Positions 9,502 through 19,133 of a stretch of 64,000 nt of DNA are shown in pieces. The position numbers and the translations under genes were made by a program. Origin of the DNA: Gilvimarinus polysaccharolyticus (lineage in GTDB: Bacteria; Pseudomonadota; Gammaproteobacteria; Pseudomonadales; Cellvibrionaceae). Position 1 is the first letter of the stretch; each line of letters starts with the position of its first letter. The DNA lies in NCBI RefSeq assembly GCF_001187555.1, contig NZ_LFIJ01000001.1, positions 1-64,000 on the forward strand. The letters run 5' to 3'. The notes beneath the pieces were generated by a model. That model was given only the letters and a program-made list of their open reading frames with translations. It made no database searches and had not been told where the DNA came from.

Positions 9502-9627
9502 CTGCGGTTTATTGTCGCAGCTAATAGTGATGGCATCTCGGCGCTCATTAACAAACTCTCGGCCCGCCGCAAGTTTATCTTTTATCTGTTGCGAGAATAT
9601 ACCGCCGCACATAAAGGGAGTGGTGCG

Positions 9628-11025
9628 ATGGTGTATACTGCCACAGCCCCAATTCACCTGAGTACAGGCCCATTTATGCCCCCCATGCCCGCGACCATGA
9701 CAGAAGGCTCCGTACCCCGGCAGCTTCGCTCTCTGGCGCTGCCTATGGTGTGGGGGCTATTGGCGACTATGTCGTTTAATGTGGTGGACACTTTTTTTGT
9801 CGCTCAGCTGGGTAAAGCTCCGCTGGCGGCGATGAGTTTTACTTTTCCTGTAGTGATGTTGCTTACCAGTATGGGTATTGGCTTAGGGGCGGGCACCTCA
9901 TCGGCGGTAGCGCGTGGCGTGGGTGCCGGCGACTCCAATCGCGCCCAGCGTTTATCTACCGATGCTGTCACTTTGACGTTACTACTTTCTGTAACGGTTT
10001 GTCTGCTCGGCTGGTTAACCATCGATCCACTGTTTACCTTGCTGGGAGCTTCGCCCGAGTTACTGCCGTTAATCCATCAATACATGAGTGTTTGGTATAT
10101 CAGTGCCCCATGCTTATTGGTCCCTATGGTGGCGTTAGCTTCACTTAGAGCGATGGGCTTAAGCCAAATCCAAGGCACTTTAATGGGAGTTGCGGCATTG
10201 TTTAATGCCGCACTCGATCCGATTTTAATTTTTGGCTTACTGGGCGCGCCAAGGCTCGAGTTGGCGGGAGCAGCTTGGGCGACGCTTATTACTCGTAGTG
10301 TCACGCTAGTGGTGGCACTGTATGTTTTGCGCGCTCGGGTTGGCTTGTTGGTCAATCCGATTGCCCCTTGGGAGAAATTATTAAAATCTTGGCGCGCGGT
10401 TGTACACGTGGGATTGCCGGCTATGGCCGCCAACATGATTATTCCGTTGGCCAGCGCAATCGTGGTTATGATGGTGGCCCGTTATGGCAATGATGCCGTG
10501 GCCGGCTTGGGTATTGCGGTACGTATCGAACCGGTCGCGCTGATCGCTTTTTACGCTTTGTCGGGGGTTGTCGGCCCATTTTTTGGCCAAAATCACGCGG
10601 CGGGTAAGCGCGCTAGGTTGGTCGAGGCGCAGCGTATATTACTGGTATTTTGTCTTGGTTTTGGAGTGTTGCTCGCGACCATACTGTTGTTGTTTGGTCC
10701 GCTTATTGCCGGAATGTTCACCGACCATCCGGAGGTCGCTGCCGTAGCTGTGCGTTACCTTGCAATAGTGCCATTTAGTTATGGCGCCTACGGGTTAGTT
10801 ATGTCCTGTAACGCCGCCTTTAATGGTTTGGGTACTCCTTGGCCGGCGATGTTGTTATCGCTGTGTCGGGTGTTGGTTATATTTTTGCCGCTGGCGGGCT
10901 TGTTGCAATACCTTTGGGGGCTGGATGGTTTATTTATGGCTGCAGCCATTACCAATGTCATCGTTGGCATTTGGGCGTGGCGGTGGCTGCGGTGGCAGTT
11001 AAAACATGAGCAGCCGAATTATTAG
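9628..11025 (+). CDS. MATE-family efflux transporter
   Basis: Inner-membrane antiporter of 465 residues with about twelve hydrophobic segments in two repeated halves. Typical MATE features are the early ALPMVWGLLATMSFNVVDTFFV helix region (helix 1, quoted in part) and the Pro/Gly-rich stretch ASLRAMGLSQIQG. Such proteins export cationic drugs or metabolites using a Na+ or H+ gradient; the substrate is unknown. AAAGGGAG at 9613-9620 lies seven bases before ATG 9628, so this start was chosen over the upstream 9589. It is transcribed divergently from the RegB/RegA operon. Confidence 0.88.
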   Translation: MVYTATAPIHLSTGPFMPPMPATMTEGSVPRQLRSLALPMVWGLLATMSFNVVDTFFVAQLGKAPLAAMSFTFPVVMLLTSMGIGLGAGTSSAVARGVGAGDSNRAQRLSTDAVTLTLLLSVTVCLLGWLTIDPLFTLLGASPELLPLIHQYMSVWYISAPCLLVPMVALASLRAMGLSQIQGTLMGVAALFNAALDPILIFGLLGAPRLELAGAAWATLITRSVTLVVALYVLRARVGLLVNPIAPWEKLLKSWRAVVHVGLPAMAANMIIPLASAIVVMMVARYGNDAVAGLGIAVRIEPVALIAFYALSGVVGPFFGQNHAAGKRARLVEAQRILLVFCLGFGVLLATILLLFGPLIAGMFTDHPEVAAVAVRYLAIVPFSYGAYGLVMSCNAAFNGLGTPWPAMLLSLCRVLVIFLPLAGLLQYLWGLDGLFMAAAITNVIVGIWAWRWLRWQLKHEQPNY

Positions 11026-11179
11026 CATTAAGTGGTAAATTTGAAGCCTCGAGTTAGTTTGGGGCGTTTTTGACACGCCTCGCTGTGGCGTTGTAATTGT
11101 GAATTAGTGCGTTTTCATGGAGAATGACGCGCTTACTGTATCGGCCCGTAAGGGCTGCCAAGCCTTAAGATCTAAAACT

Positions 11180-12763
11180 ATGTCTAACCCTACGCATCTT
11201 AAAAACGTCCAAAAACGCCGCACGTTTGCGATTATCTCGCATCCCGATGCGGGTAAAACCACGATTACTGAAAAACTATTGCTGTTTGGTAATGCCATTC
11301 AAGTAGGTGGCTCGGTTAAAGGTAAACGTGGGCCGCACGCAAAATCGGACTGGATGACGATGGAGCAGGAGCGGGGTATTTCGGTGACCTCGTCGGTGAT
11401 GCAGTTTCCCTATAAAGAGCGAATCGTTAATTTGCTGGATACACCGGGGCACGAAGATTTCTCGGAGGATACTTACCGGACGTTAACGGCAGTGGATTCA
11501 GTGCTAATGGTGATTGACGGCGCGAAAGGTGTCGAGGATCGGACGATTAAGCTGATGGAGGTGTGTCGCCTACGAGACACCCCTATTTTATCGTTTATTA
11601 ACAAAATGGATCGCGATATTCGCGACCCCATTGAAGTGTTAGACGAAGTTGAGGATGTGCTAAAAATTGCCGCCGCACCGATCAATTGGCCATTGGGTAT
11701 GGGGCGTGATTTCAAAGGCGTTTATAACTTATATACCGATACGATACATGTGTTTGCTTCGGGTTTTGGTCATACAATCCCCCCTGATACGCTTATTAAA
11801 GGGCTCAACAGCCCTGAGGCGAGTGAGTTGTTAGGCAGCGATGCTGATGATATTCGCGAAGAGCTGGAGCTGGTGCGTGGCGCGACTCACAAATTTGATT
11901 TAGATGAATATATGGCTGGGCGTTTAACGCCGGTATTTTTTGGCACGGCGCTGGCCAATTTTGGTGTGCGTGAGATGTTGGACGGTTTTGTTGAATTTGC
12001 TCCTAAGCCTATTGGTCGCGAGACTAAAAGCCATTTTGTGGAAGCCTCGACTGAGGCGTTCAGTGGTTTCGTATTTAAAATTCAGGCCAATATGGATCCG
12101 CGCCACCGTGATCGCATTGCATTTATGCGCGTCTGTTCAGGTGTGTACAGCAAAGGCATGAAGATGCGTCATGTGCGTTTAGGCAAAGACGTTAAAATAT
12201 CCGACGCCGTTACTTTTATGGCGGGCGATCGTGAATCGGTAGAAGAGGCCGTGGCCGGTGATATTATTGGGCTGCACAATCACGGGACTATTCAGATCGG
12301 TGATACTTTTACCGAAGGCGAAGATTTAAAATTTACCGGGATACCACACTTTGCGCCTGAGCTGTTTCGGCGTATTCGATTAAAAGACCCTCTTAAGACC
12401 AAGGCGCTGCAAAAAGGTTTGCAGCAGTTGTCTGAGGAAGGCTCGACACAGGTATTCTTTCCGCTCAACAATAACGATATTGTGGTCGGAGCTGTGGGTG
12501 TATTGCAGTTTGAGGTTGTGGCCTATCGTTTAAAAGACGAGTACAAGGTAGAGGCTATTTACGAGCCGGTTAACATTGCTACCGCGCGCTGGACTGACTG
12601 CGATGACGCTAAGAAACTAGAGGAGTTTAAGCACAAGTGTGCTGACAACCTCAGTATTGACGGCGGTGGTCACTTAACCTACCTAGCGCCTACGCGAGTT
12701 AATTTGTCGCTCGCCGAAGAGCGTTACCCCAGTGTAGAGTTTAGATCAACGCGGGAACATTAA
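11180..12763 (+). CDS. prfC: Peptide chain release factor 3
   Basis: Translational GTPase of 527 residues that removes RF1/RF2 from the ribosome after peptide release. G1 HPDAGKTT, G3 DTPGHEDF and G4 NKMD are present, and the protein ends in STREH, matching the E. coli QTREH terminus. ATG 11180 ([10 protein letters not shown]) gives the family length (E. coli 529); an in-frame upstream ATG at 11117 would add 21 non-conserved residues. It stands alone and is followed by a strong palindromic terminator. Confidence 0.95.
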   Translation: MSNPTHLKNVQKRRTFAIISHPDAGKTTITEKLLLFGNAIQVGGSVKGKRGPHAKSDWMTMEQERGISVTSSVMQFPYKERIVNLLDTPGHEDFSEDTYRTLTAVDSVLMVIDGAKGVEDRTIKLMEVCRLRDTPILSFINKMDRDIRDPIEVLDEVEDVLKIAAAPINWPLGMGRDFKGVYNLYTDTIHVFASGFGHTIPPDTLIKGLNSPEASELLGSDADDIREELELVRGATHKFDLDEYMAGRLTPVFFGTALANFGVREMLDGFVEFAPKPIGRETKSHFVEASTEAFSGFVFKIQANMDPRHRDRIAFMRVCSGVYSKGMKMRHVRLGKDVKISDAVTFMAGDRESVEEAVAGDIIGLHNHGTIQIGDTFTEGEDLKFTGIPHFAPELFRRIRLKDPLKTKALQKGLQQLSEEGSTQVFFPLNNNDIVVGAVGVLQFEVVAYRLKDEYKVEAIYEPVNIATARWTDCDDAKKLEEFKHKCADNLSIDGGGHLTYLAPTRVNLSLAEERYPSVEFRSTREH

Positions 12764-12814
12764 GTTAAGCATTAGCGTCATGTGGACGTTTGATTTAGCG
12801 GGTTACCCTAAGAC

Positions 12815-12850
12815 AACCAAAAAGCGCGGCCTAGGCCGCGCTTTTTGGTT
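12815..12850. terminator. Bidirectional terminator, perfect 36-base palindrome
   Basis: Bases 12815-12850 are an exact palindrome with an AAAAAGCGCGGCC / GGCCGCGCTTTTT stem, giving a U tract on both strands. It terminates prfC on the plus strand and the convergent TonB-domain gene on the minus strand, whose stop codon overlaps its last base. Confidence 0.9.
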
Positions 12851-14082
12851 TAGTTTTGTTGCAAGGTAAACGTGATGGGAATGGTGAATTCGTGAACTTG
12901 ACCCGTAATGAGTGCAGGCACTTCGGGGAAAGGCACAGCATCTTGTACGGCGCCTAGTGCCTCATTGTTTAGAAGTTTATGATCAGTTTCTTCAATTAGC
13001 ATCGAATTCAGTAGCTCACCATTGCGATTAATGGTGATAGCAATACGAATAGAGCCCTCGTAGCCGCGTTGCATAGCGCGACGTGGGTAGCTAATTTCCG
13101 CTTGAATTTGACGTACTAAGTTTGAGAAGTAACGCTGGTTGGCCAGCAGTGATTCGGCGGTAAAGATTGGTACGAAATCTTCATCACTTTCATCAAGCGG
13201 CTCAGGCTCATTAAGCGCAATCGGTGCGACGCTGCTTGATGAGCTACTAGAGATCGGTGCGGGGCCTTCAATTTGCGCTATATCATCGCTGGTGCTGCTA
13301 GCGGAAGCGGCAGTATTGGCGGTTGGTGCGGCTGGAATTTCAATTTTTGGAACACTGATCTGTGCAGTATCAGGAATACTAACGGGCGCGCTTGCCACGA
13401 CTGGTGCAGGTGTAGGCTCTGGCGCAGGTGCTGGTACAGGCTCTGGTTTAGGCGCTGGTTTAGGCGCTGGAGCCCCCCACAATGCAACTTGATCGACTCG
13501 TGCAGGCGTTGGGTTAATGCTGTCGTAACGGTCGACGAGTGAGGCGCTAACATCACCGCTGACCAATAGTTGTTCCCGATAGGTTGATGAAAGCGGTACT
13601 CGACCGAGCCATGTGCTTAGCAGTAAGCCAAAGAAGTCGTCATCGGCAATAGTGCCAAGGTTAACGTCATCGACACTAATAACAACGCCTTGGCCTGGAG
13701 TTAAGGAAAACACCACATGGTCGTCTTTTTGCAGACGCTCTTGAAAAAGCTTAGTGAAGCTCACCATATTGTCCGCTTGCTCGGTGAGGGCGTTGCCGCG
13801 AATATTGATGGCCATGCCTTCTATCCACATGCGACTAAACTTACGCGCGGCAATACCTCTATCCGCGGTAATCTTTAGCTCCATGCGCATAGCTTGGTTG
13901 GCGGCCATGAGTGTGCTGGCATCGCTGCTGAGCGTATCGCTGTATATGGCACCAATAAACTGATCTCGACCGAGTTCTTGGTGTAGCGCCATGCCGTTTA
14001 ATAAAGGGGCTGCCTGTACTAGATTAGCACCTAGTACAAACAGTGATAGAATCCAAAAAACAGGGGCTCTGAGTATGCACAT
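12850..14082 (-). CDS. Chalcone-isomerase-like domain fused to a TonB C-terminal domain
   Basis: A 410-residue exported protein. Residues 1-24 are a signal peptide. Residues 25-200 resemble the chalcone-isomerase-like domain of bacterial envelope proteins (block RMELKIT...RKFSRMWIEGMAIN). Residues 205-310 are a Pro/Ala/Ser-rich spacer with PAPKPAPKPEP repeats, as in TonB. Residues 320-410 are a TonB C-terminal fold (ISYPRRAMQRGYEGSIRI, then VPFPEVP). Normal TonB has an N-terminal membrane anchor that binds ExbBD; here the N terminus is a cleavable signal followed by a globular domain, so it may act in the periplasm without the proton-motive complex. Function is not established. Confidence 0.7.
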   Translation of the reverse strand: MCILRAPVFWILSLFVLGANLVQAAPLLNGMALHQELGRDQFIGAIYSDTLSSDASTLMAANQAMRMELKITADRGIAARKFSRMWIEGMAINIRGNALTEQADNMVSFTKLFQERLQKDDHVVFSLTPGQGVVISVDDVNLGTIADDDFFGLLLSTWLGRVPLSSTYREQLLVSGDVSASLVDRYDSINPTPARVDQVALWGAPAPKPAPKPEPVPAPAPEPTPAPVVASAPVSIPDTAQISVPKIEIPAAPTANTAASASSTSDDIAQIEGPAPISSSSSSSVAPIALNEPEPLDESDEDFVPIFTAESLLANQRYFSNLVRQIQAEISYPRRAMQRGYEGSIRIAITINRNGELLNSMLIEETDHKLLNNEALGAVQDAVPFPEVPALITGQVHEFTIPITFTLQQN

Positions 14083-14392
14083 AGGTTTTGCTTCGCTTTA
14101 ATTGGGTGGTCGCAAATGCCTGCTGGCCGGGCATGACGTACAGGCTTGTATAAGTCTGATGAAAGTCATTATTGTAAGCAGCACTTTGCTTACAATTCAC
14201 TTCATTCAGAATCGCTTTTTTAGTTGCAACCCTTACTCTACCTAAAAACGGCTGTACAGAAAAGATTAAAGCGCCAAAAGGCCTCGAAGTTTTACGTATA
14301 ACCAATATCGTCGATATATAATGTAAGGAGCTGCTATCATTAGAGCTTATTAGCCGTGTTTTCGGTTAAAACGATGGTTGTCGACAGGGGAG
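14083..14392. other. Divergent intergenic region
   Basis: No coding sequence is supported. It separates the minus-strand TonB-domain gene from the plus-strand cyclic-nucleotide-binding gene. A perfect TATAAT at 14317-14322 is the probable plus-strand -10 box, with only a weak -35. Confidence 0.4.
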
Positions 14393-15097
14393 ATGATCGG
14401 CCGGCGTATGGATATAAAGCTAATTCAAAAATTTCAACGTGAAACTGTCGATCAGTTGCTTTCGGCCATCCCTTTCTTTAAAGCCGTGCGACAACACGAT
14501 TTGGCCCAGTTTGAGGTGTTACTGGAGCATTCTAGTATTATCACCTATCGGCCAGGTGAGATCGTTGTGAACCGCGGTGACGGTGATCAGAGCCTATATT
14601 TTTTACTGAGAGGCTGTCTGGCGGTATACCCTAATGAGGCTCTTAAAGGCGAGCCCGTGAATATGATTACCCCCGGCGAGGTATTTGGCGATCTGGCTCG
14701 GCTGACGCATCAACCCCGCTCTGCGACAATAGTGGCCGATCATAACAGCCGTGAGGTAGTGGTGTTTGCCTCCGATTTTGGTGTATTTGGTGACCTTGAG
14801 TCTACTTACCCCATTAGTTTGCATACTAAGCTGCTTTACTATCGCAACACTGTACACAACTTGCGCTGGAAGCTAGAGGTGTACCGCACGACTCATTCTG
14901 ATGCCGAACTTGCTAATCAGCACCGTGCAATCAAACTGTATATTGGCCCTAAAGATTGCTTGCAAGAACTCTTGTCGTTGCATGATCAGGCTTGTAAATT
15001 GGCGGCACTATTGCTCAGTTGGAACGATCGATTTGGTTCCATAAGCCATGATGAGGCGCCTGTTAACGATCAATTGGTTAATGCCCTTGAGCATTAA
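14393..15097 (+). CDS. Cyclic-nucleotide-binding domain protein
   Basis: A soluble protein of about 234 residues with one CAP-like nucleotide-binding fold near residues 20-135 (GDGDQSLYFLLRGCLAVY, then the phosphate-cassette region PGEVFGDLARLTHQPRSATIV). The cassette has FGD-LA-LT and PRSAT, close to the cAMP-binding consensus, so binding is plausible but not assured. There is no helix-turn-helix after it, only a helical tail, so it is not a CRP-type transcription factor. The start is uncertain: TTG 14378, ATG 14393 and ATG 14408 are all in frame, and AGGGGAG at 14386-14392 is badly spaced for each. Confidence 0.65.
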   Translation: MIGRRMDIKLIQKFQRETVDQLLSAIPFFKAVRQHDLAQFEVLLEHSSIITYRPGEIVVNRGDGDQSLYFLLRGCLAVYPNEALKGEPVNMITPGEVFGDLARLTHQPRSATIVADHNSREVVVFASDFGVFGDLESTYPISLHTKLLYYRNTVHNLRWKLEVYRTTHSDAELANQHRAIKLYIGPKDCLQELLSLHDQACKLAALLLSWNDRFGSISHDEAPVNDQLVNALEH

Positions 15098-15254
15098 TTT
15101 GCCGTACGGGTAATAACTAAGTGATACTAGCGGTTGTTGTGGTAAGCCCGTGCGTCTTTTTGGTTAAACGTCGGTATATCTGCGCTGCAACGCTGCCCCT
15201 AAAATTCATTGTTACGCGCCGGCGTAATCACCTCGCACTTAATAAAAGTACGTT

Positions 15255-15938
15255 ATGGACTTTGCTGACTTAAAACTACCCTACGGTACATCGTTGCAAC
15301 TACAAGCTACCAGTAGTAGTGGTCAACCAGAGAAATTCGCGTCGCGTTTAGTGGGCGCCGTGCCTGGGCGTAGCTTAATCTTTAGTGTGCCTCGCGCTGC
15401 AAATAAAGCCGTGCGTTTTCGCCCTGGGCAAAAGCTTGCCGTACGTTTAATGGTGGCTAATGGTGTGGGCTTATTTGCTGCCGTGGTCGAGGCGCAAAGT
15501 GCCGAACCCTACCCACTACTTTATGTAAGTTACCCCGAAACGGTTACTTTTAAAGGTATACGTGGTGCCACTCGGGTAACGGTAGGGTTACCGGTGATTA
15601 CCACCAACCGAGACGATCTAAGCGGCATTAAATCCGAAGGCTGTATCGCCGATATCAGTACCTCGGGAGCGCGGCTTGAATTGCGTGATGCTATTGTCAG
15701 TGTCGGGGATAACCTGACCATAGACGCCGAGGTTAAAATTGCCGAACTCACGCGTCACTTGTCAGTAACCGCAGTGGTGCGCGCCCGTATCGAGCGTAGC
15801 ACCAAGGAGCGAGATCAAGACTTACCTGCCGTTTACGGTGTTGAATTTATCGAGCGCAATCAAGATGCTCTGCTGGTACTTTACGCTTATGTCTTTGCAC
15901 AAATCCTTAAAGAACAGATGCCTCACGAAATCTCTTAA
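15255..15938 (+). CDS. PilZ-domain c-di-GMP-binding protein, YcgR-like
   Basis: A 227-residue cytoplasmic protein. The N-terminal half (residues 5-100) has the YcgR-type PilZN fold pattern. The C-terminal half is a PilZ domain with the c-di-GMP contacts RGATR (Arg pair) near residue 103 and DISTSGARLEL (the D/NxSxxG motif) near 133. YcgR-family proteins act as c-di-GMP-dependent brakes on flagella or as adaptors for surface functions. No motility gene is next to it. Its 3' end overlaps the start of the following secreted-protein gene by about 50 bases. Confidence 0.82.
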   Translation: MDFADLKLPYGTSLQLQATSSSGQPEKFASRLVGAVPGRSLIFSVPRAANKAVRFRPGQKLAVRLMVANGVGLFAAVVEAQSAEPYPLLYVSYPETVTFKGIRGATRVTVGLPVITTNRDDLSGIKSEGCIADISTSGARLELRDAIVSVGDNLTIDAEVKIAELTRHLSVTAVVRARIERSTKERDQDLPAVYGVEFIERNQDALLVLYAYVFAQILKEQMPHEIS

Positions 15939-16842
15939 ACCGCACAGTCTAACGGTTGCTCCTGTGGCTTTAGGCGTATTGCTTGTAACTCTTTGCGCAG
16001 CTAATGCGCCGGCTGCAGTAGCGACAACCGATGTTGATGTGCAGCAGTTGCACTTACCTCGCAGTTACCTTCGTTACCTTCCCTCTATGCTCGACGGTGC
16101 TAGGCTTATGGCGGCCGACGAGCAATGCGCGCAATTTTTGGCGGGTGACCTGAATATCGATCAAAGTACGTTATCGCACCCAGTATTTCGCTATCAGTGT
16201 CGAGACCCTAATGGGGCTACTTATCGTTGGTATATCGATGGTGATACTTTAGAGGTGATCGATAATACGCGTCCCAATGGACGTATAAGTTTTGCCGACT
16301 TGGCGGCACAGTACGAGCACGAGCGCGAGCTGGCGCGACAATTGGCCGCCGAGCGTCAAGCAAAAATTGACGCATTACAGCGTGAGCGTCAAGAAGTGGC
16401 TGAGCAGCGTCAGGCAGAGCAGTTAGCGCGCGAGCAGTTAGAGGCCGAGCGACAAGAGCAGGCCCGCCGCCAGCGGTTGTGGCAAGAGTGCCAAACACAA
16501 TTGGCTAAGCAAACGGCTGATATGATCGAGCGCGAATGGCTTACTCTTACCCAGCCCGAGGCCGAGGTGACTGAGACTCGGCTGCGCTTTAGTGTGGATT
16601 TTAACGCGCTTAATTTAAATGGTGTTGAGTTGAAGTATCGCGCCTATTGCGATGCACAAAACCCAGTCGAGCCGCAAACCCCAAATGAGGCGCCTGTTAA
16701 CCTTAACGGAGAGGATGGCGAGCAGTTAACCATTGAAATTCACCCGCGGGCATTGGTGCAGTCGACATCGAGCTCGACTACATCTGTTATGTCGGCAAGT
16801 GAGCCGATGAGTGTATCAACGTCTAGCTCGTCACAGCGCTAA
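15889..16842 (+). CDS. Secreted coiled-coil protein of unknown function
   Basis: A protein of about 317 residues that I do not recognise. With ATG 15889 it begins with a charged leader and hydrophobic core (VAPVALGVLLVTLCAA) fitting a signal peptide near residues 18-42. A small domain with cysteines follows (DEQCAQFLAGDLNI, then FRYQCRDPNGATYRWYIDGDTL). Then comes a long Arg/Glu/Gln coiled coil (about 140-225), a short beta-rich domain with two cysteines and a Ser/Thr-rich tail. The YRWYID stretch is reminiscent of DUF4124-type periplasmic domains, which is weak evidence. It overlaps the PilZ gene, so it is probably cotranscribed with it. Confidence 0.6.
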   Translation: MSLHKSLKNRCLTKSLKPHSLTVAPVALGVLLVTLCAANAPAAVATTDVDVQQLHLPRSYLRYLPSMLDGARLMAADEQCAQFLAGDLNIDQSTLSHPVFRYQCRDPNGATYRWYIDGDTLEVIDNTRPNGRISFADLAAQYEHERELARQLAAERQAKIDALQRERQEVAEQRQAEQLAREQLEAERQEQARRQRLWQECQTQLAKQTADMIEREWLTLTQPEAEVTETRLRFSVDFNALNLNGVELKYRAYCDAQNPVEPQTPNEAPVNLNGEDGEQLTIEIHPRALVQSTSSSTTSVMSASEPMSVSTSSSSQR

Positions 16843-16895
16843 GGGAGTATATGCGATGTAGGTAAGGTCGCTGTAGCTGGCTGAACTTGTCTAGG

Positions 16896-16932
16896 AAAAA
16901 CCCCGTGGCAACTCAGTTGCCACGGGGTTTTT
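16896..16932. terminator. Bidirectional Rho-independent terminator
   Basis: AAAAACCCCGTGGCAACT (16896-16913) pairs with the following AGTTGCCACGGGGTTTTT around a very short loop. U tracts form on both strands, serving the secreted coiled-coil gene on the plus strand and the convergent AlgP-like gene on the minus strand. Confidence 0.9.
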
Positions 16933-16956
16933 ATTTAACCGAGTTAGCGAGTAGCT

Positions 16957-17745
16957 TTACTTGGCTTTTGACTTGCGGCCGCGTTTAGCAGGCGCTTTTT
17001 TTGCTGCGGCTTTAGCTGGAGCTTTTTTCGCTGCAGGCTTAGCTTTAGGGGCTGCTTTGGCTTTGGCTGGAGCTTTTTTAGGCTTAGCTTTGGCGGTCGC
17101 TTTCTTAGGCTTAGCTTTAGCAGCGGCTTTTTTGGCAGCTAGTTTAGCTTTGGCAGCGGCTTTTTTCTCGGCCATTTTTTGCTTGGCGGCGGCCTTTTTG
17201 GCGGCAGCTTGGGCGCGAGCAGCCGCTTTCTTGGCGGCCAACTTGGCTTTAGCGGCGGCTTTTTTAGCGGCGGCTTTTTCGCGGATAGCGGCTTTTTTAG
17301 CAGCTAGCTTAGCTTTGGCTGCTTCTTTACGCTCTGCAGCTTTTTGCTTTTTGGCAACTTCGGCTTGGGCTTTGGCGTTTGCTTTGGCGTGTTGCGCCGC
17401 GACACGGTTAGCAGCCTTGATCGCGCTTAAGGTTTGCTTTAACGCGCTCAGGTCAGCTTTGGCGTTAGTAGCTTCTGTTTGTGCTTTGCGTACTGCTGCG
17501 TTAGCGGCAGTTACTTGCTTGGCAGCAGCAGCTGTACTCTTTTTCTTTTTAGCACTGGCCAATTTGGTGCGTGCGGCTTTAAGAGCATTGTTTGCTTTTG
17601 TTACTGCTTTTTGTTGGGATTCAACAGCCTTGGCCGCAGCTGTTTCTTCTGCGGTGCGGGCTTTGGTTAACTGGTTTTGTAATTGAGCCAGTTCTTTTTC
17701 CAATTGTGCAACTGTGTTAACAGCTTTAGTTTTGCGAGCAGCCAT
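16957..17745 (-). CDS. AlgP-like histone-H1-like Lys/Ala-rich protein
   Basis: A 262-residue very basic protein. Residues 10-125 are a predicted coiled coil (QLEKELAQLQNQLTKARTA). Residues 130-262 are built from KAKLAAKKAAA-type repeats ending in KKAPAKRGRKSKAK, the composition of histone H1 tails and of Pseudomonas AlgP. It probably binds DNA as a nucleoid-associated protein; AlgP affects alginate gene expression in Pseudomonas, but that role is not inferred here. AAGGAAG lies six bases before the ATG. The reverse strand carries a long Ala-rich open frame that is only a shadow of this composition. Confidence 0.8.
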   Translation of the reverse strand: MAARKTKAVNTVAQLEKELAQLQNQLTKARTAEETAAAKAVESQQKAVTKANNALKAARTKLASAKKKKSTAAAAKQVTAANAAVRKAQTEATNAKADLSALKQTLSAIKAANRVAAQHAKANAKAQAEVAKKQKAAERKEAAKAKLAAKKAAIREKAAAKKAAAKAKLAAKKAAARAQAAAKKAAAKQKMAEKKAAAKAKLAAKKAAAKAKPKKATAKAKPKKAPAKAKAAPKAKPAAKKAPAKAAAKKAPAKRGRKSKAK

Positions 17746-18062
17746 GGTGAGCTTCCTTTATTATCAGAACAAAAAAGCGAACGGTGTATGTTCGAGTGGG
17801 TAATACGTTAAAACTTTGCGTATGAATTTCAAGCATTTTACGACATTTTTACAAAAAAAATTGGATTTTTAGTGAAAATTAATCGCTTTATATGGTTTTT
17901 TTTATAGTTTAAGCGCATTTTTTTTAATTTATTGCTTGGTCGACCACCTTTATCGGTCATTTAACCAAATAAAATTTTGTTGTCCGCTTAAGCTGGTGCC
18001 GAGTTTAACTCTTACTTTATACTGGCTTTATATACAGTTTTTTTGGTTGGTATGAGGCAGGT
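17746..18062. other. AT-rich divergent intergenic region between algP-like gene and dinB
   Basis: This 317-base stretch is distinctly AT-rich (runs of A and T near 17850-17935) and contains no gene. It must hold the promoter of the AlgP-like gene on the left and the LexA-controlled dinB promoter on the right (separate entry). Confidence 0.5.
18020..18039 (+). promoter_or_regulatory. LexA (SOS) box of dinB
   Basis: TACTG, ten mostly AT bases, then CAGTT matches the gammaproteobacterial LexA consensus TACTG-N10-CAGTA with one mismatch. It ends 23 bases before dinB and overlaps a TATACT at 18018-18023 that would serve as the -10 box, the normal geometry for SOS repression. Confidence 0.82.
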
Positions 18063-19133
18063 ATGAGCAAAACAATTATCCATTGCGATGCCGATTGTTT
18101 TTTTGCTGCGATTGAAATCCGTGATAATCCCGATTTGCAGGGACGTCCTGTTGCCGTAGGTGGGCATCCAGAGCGTCGTGGTGTTATTTCTACCTGTAAT
18201 TATCCAGCAAGAAAATTTGGTGTCCGCTCGGCGATGGCGTCGGCTTATGCGTTACGGTTGTGTGCGGGACTTATCATCTTGCCGCATCGTATGGCGCACT
18301 ATCGGCAGATCTCGCAAAAAATCATGATGATATTTCATCAGTTTACCGATTTAGTCGAGCCGTTATCGTTAGATGAGGCTTTCTTGGATGTAACAGAGCA
18401 GGTTAATATTAATGTCAGTGCCCGTGATATTGCTGCCAGCATTCGTAAACAAGTGTCCGATGAGTTGGGTATCACAGTGTCGGCGGGCGTGGCACCCAAT
18501 AAATTTTTGGCTAAAGTCGCGAGCGATTGGCACAAGCCTGATGCGTTGTTTGAAATTGCCCCCAGCCAAGTGTCGACATTTGTGGCTCAACTCCCCGTAA
18601 CCTGCATTCCGGGGGTAGGCCGTGTTACCGCCGAGCGGTTGGCACGCCTGCATGTAAAAACCTGTGCCGACCTGTTGGCTTTTAGTGAGCAGGAGCTGTG
18701 TGAGCACTTTGGTCAGTTTGGTTCACGGCTATATCACTGCAGTCGTGGCTCTGATACCCGTATGGTGCGCAGCGAGCGACAGAAAAAATCTGTGAGTGTC
18801 GAGCAAACGTTTGATTGCGATTTACCCGCGAGGGAGGCCTGCGATTTGTATCTGTCAGAGTTAATATGCCGCTTACAAGAGCGTATTGATAAGCTGGCCG
18901 ATAGCTATAGCGCGGGTAAGGCGTTTGTAAAAGTAAAGTTTGCAGATTTTTCGAGCACCACTTTGGAGCGTGCAGGAGGCGAGTTTACTCGTAATAGCTT
19001 TGCTGAGCTGATTCTTGAGGCCGCCAGCAGAAATGAAGGCTTGGTGCGATTATTGGGGGTGGGAGTTCGGCTTAATAAAGCCGACTCGGTGCCGCCTACC
19101 GAGGTTGATCAGTTGGGATTGTTCGAGAATTAA
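18063..19133 (+). CDS. dinB: DNA polymerase IV (Y-family)
   Basis: Translesion polymerase of 356 residues. Catalytic carboxylates appear in HCDADCFFAAIE (residues 7-18) and SLDEAFLDVT (about 102-111). A helix-hairpin-helix (TCIPGVGRVTAERL) and a little-finger domain follow. The C terminus QLGLF is the beta-clamp-binding motif. The start has GAGGCAG upstream. A LexA box lies just before it, so it should be induced by DNA damage. Monocistronic. Confidence 0.96.
   Translation: MSKTIIHCDADCFFAAIEIRDNPDLQGRPVAVGGHPERRGVISTCNYPARKFGVRSAMASAYALRLCAGLIILPHRMAHYRQISQKIMMIFHQFTDLVEPLSLDEAFLDVTEQVNINVSARDIAASIRKQVSDELGITVSAGVAPNKFLAKVASDWHKPDALFEIAPSQVSTFVAQLPVTCIPGVGRVTAERLARLHVKTCADLLAFSEQELCEHFGQFGSRLYHCSRGSDTRMVRSERQKKSVSVEQTFDCDLPAREACDLYLSELICRLQERIDKLADSYSAGKAFVKVKFADFSSTTLERAGGEFTRNSFAELILEAASRNEGLVRLLGVGVRLNKADSVPPTEVDQLGLFEN

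Noticed and set aside
16961-17686. Long plus-strand Ala/Leu-rich open frame of 241 codons
   Set aside because: It is the mirror of the Lys/Ala repeats of the AlgP-like gene, whose codon pattern leaves the opposite strand open. It has no ribosome-binding site and no credible product.
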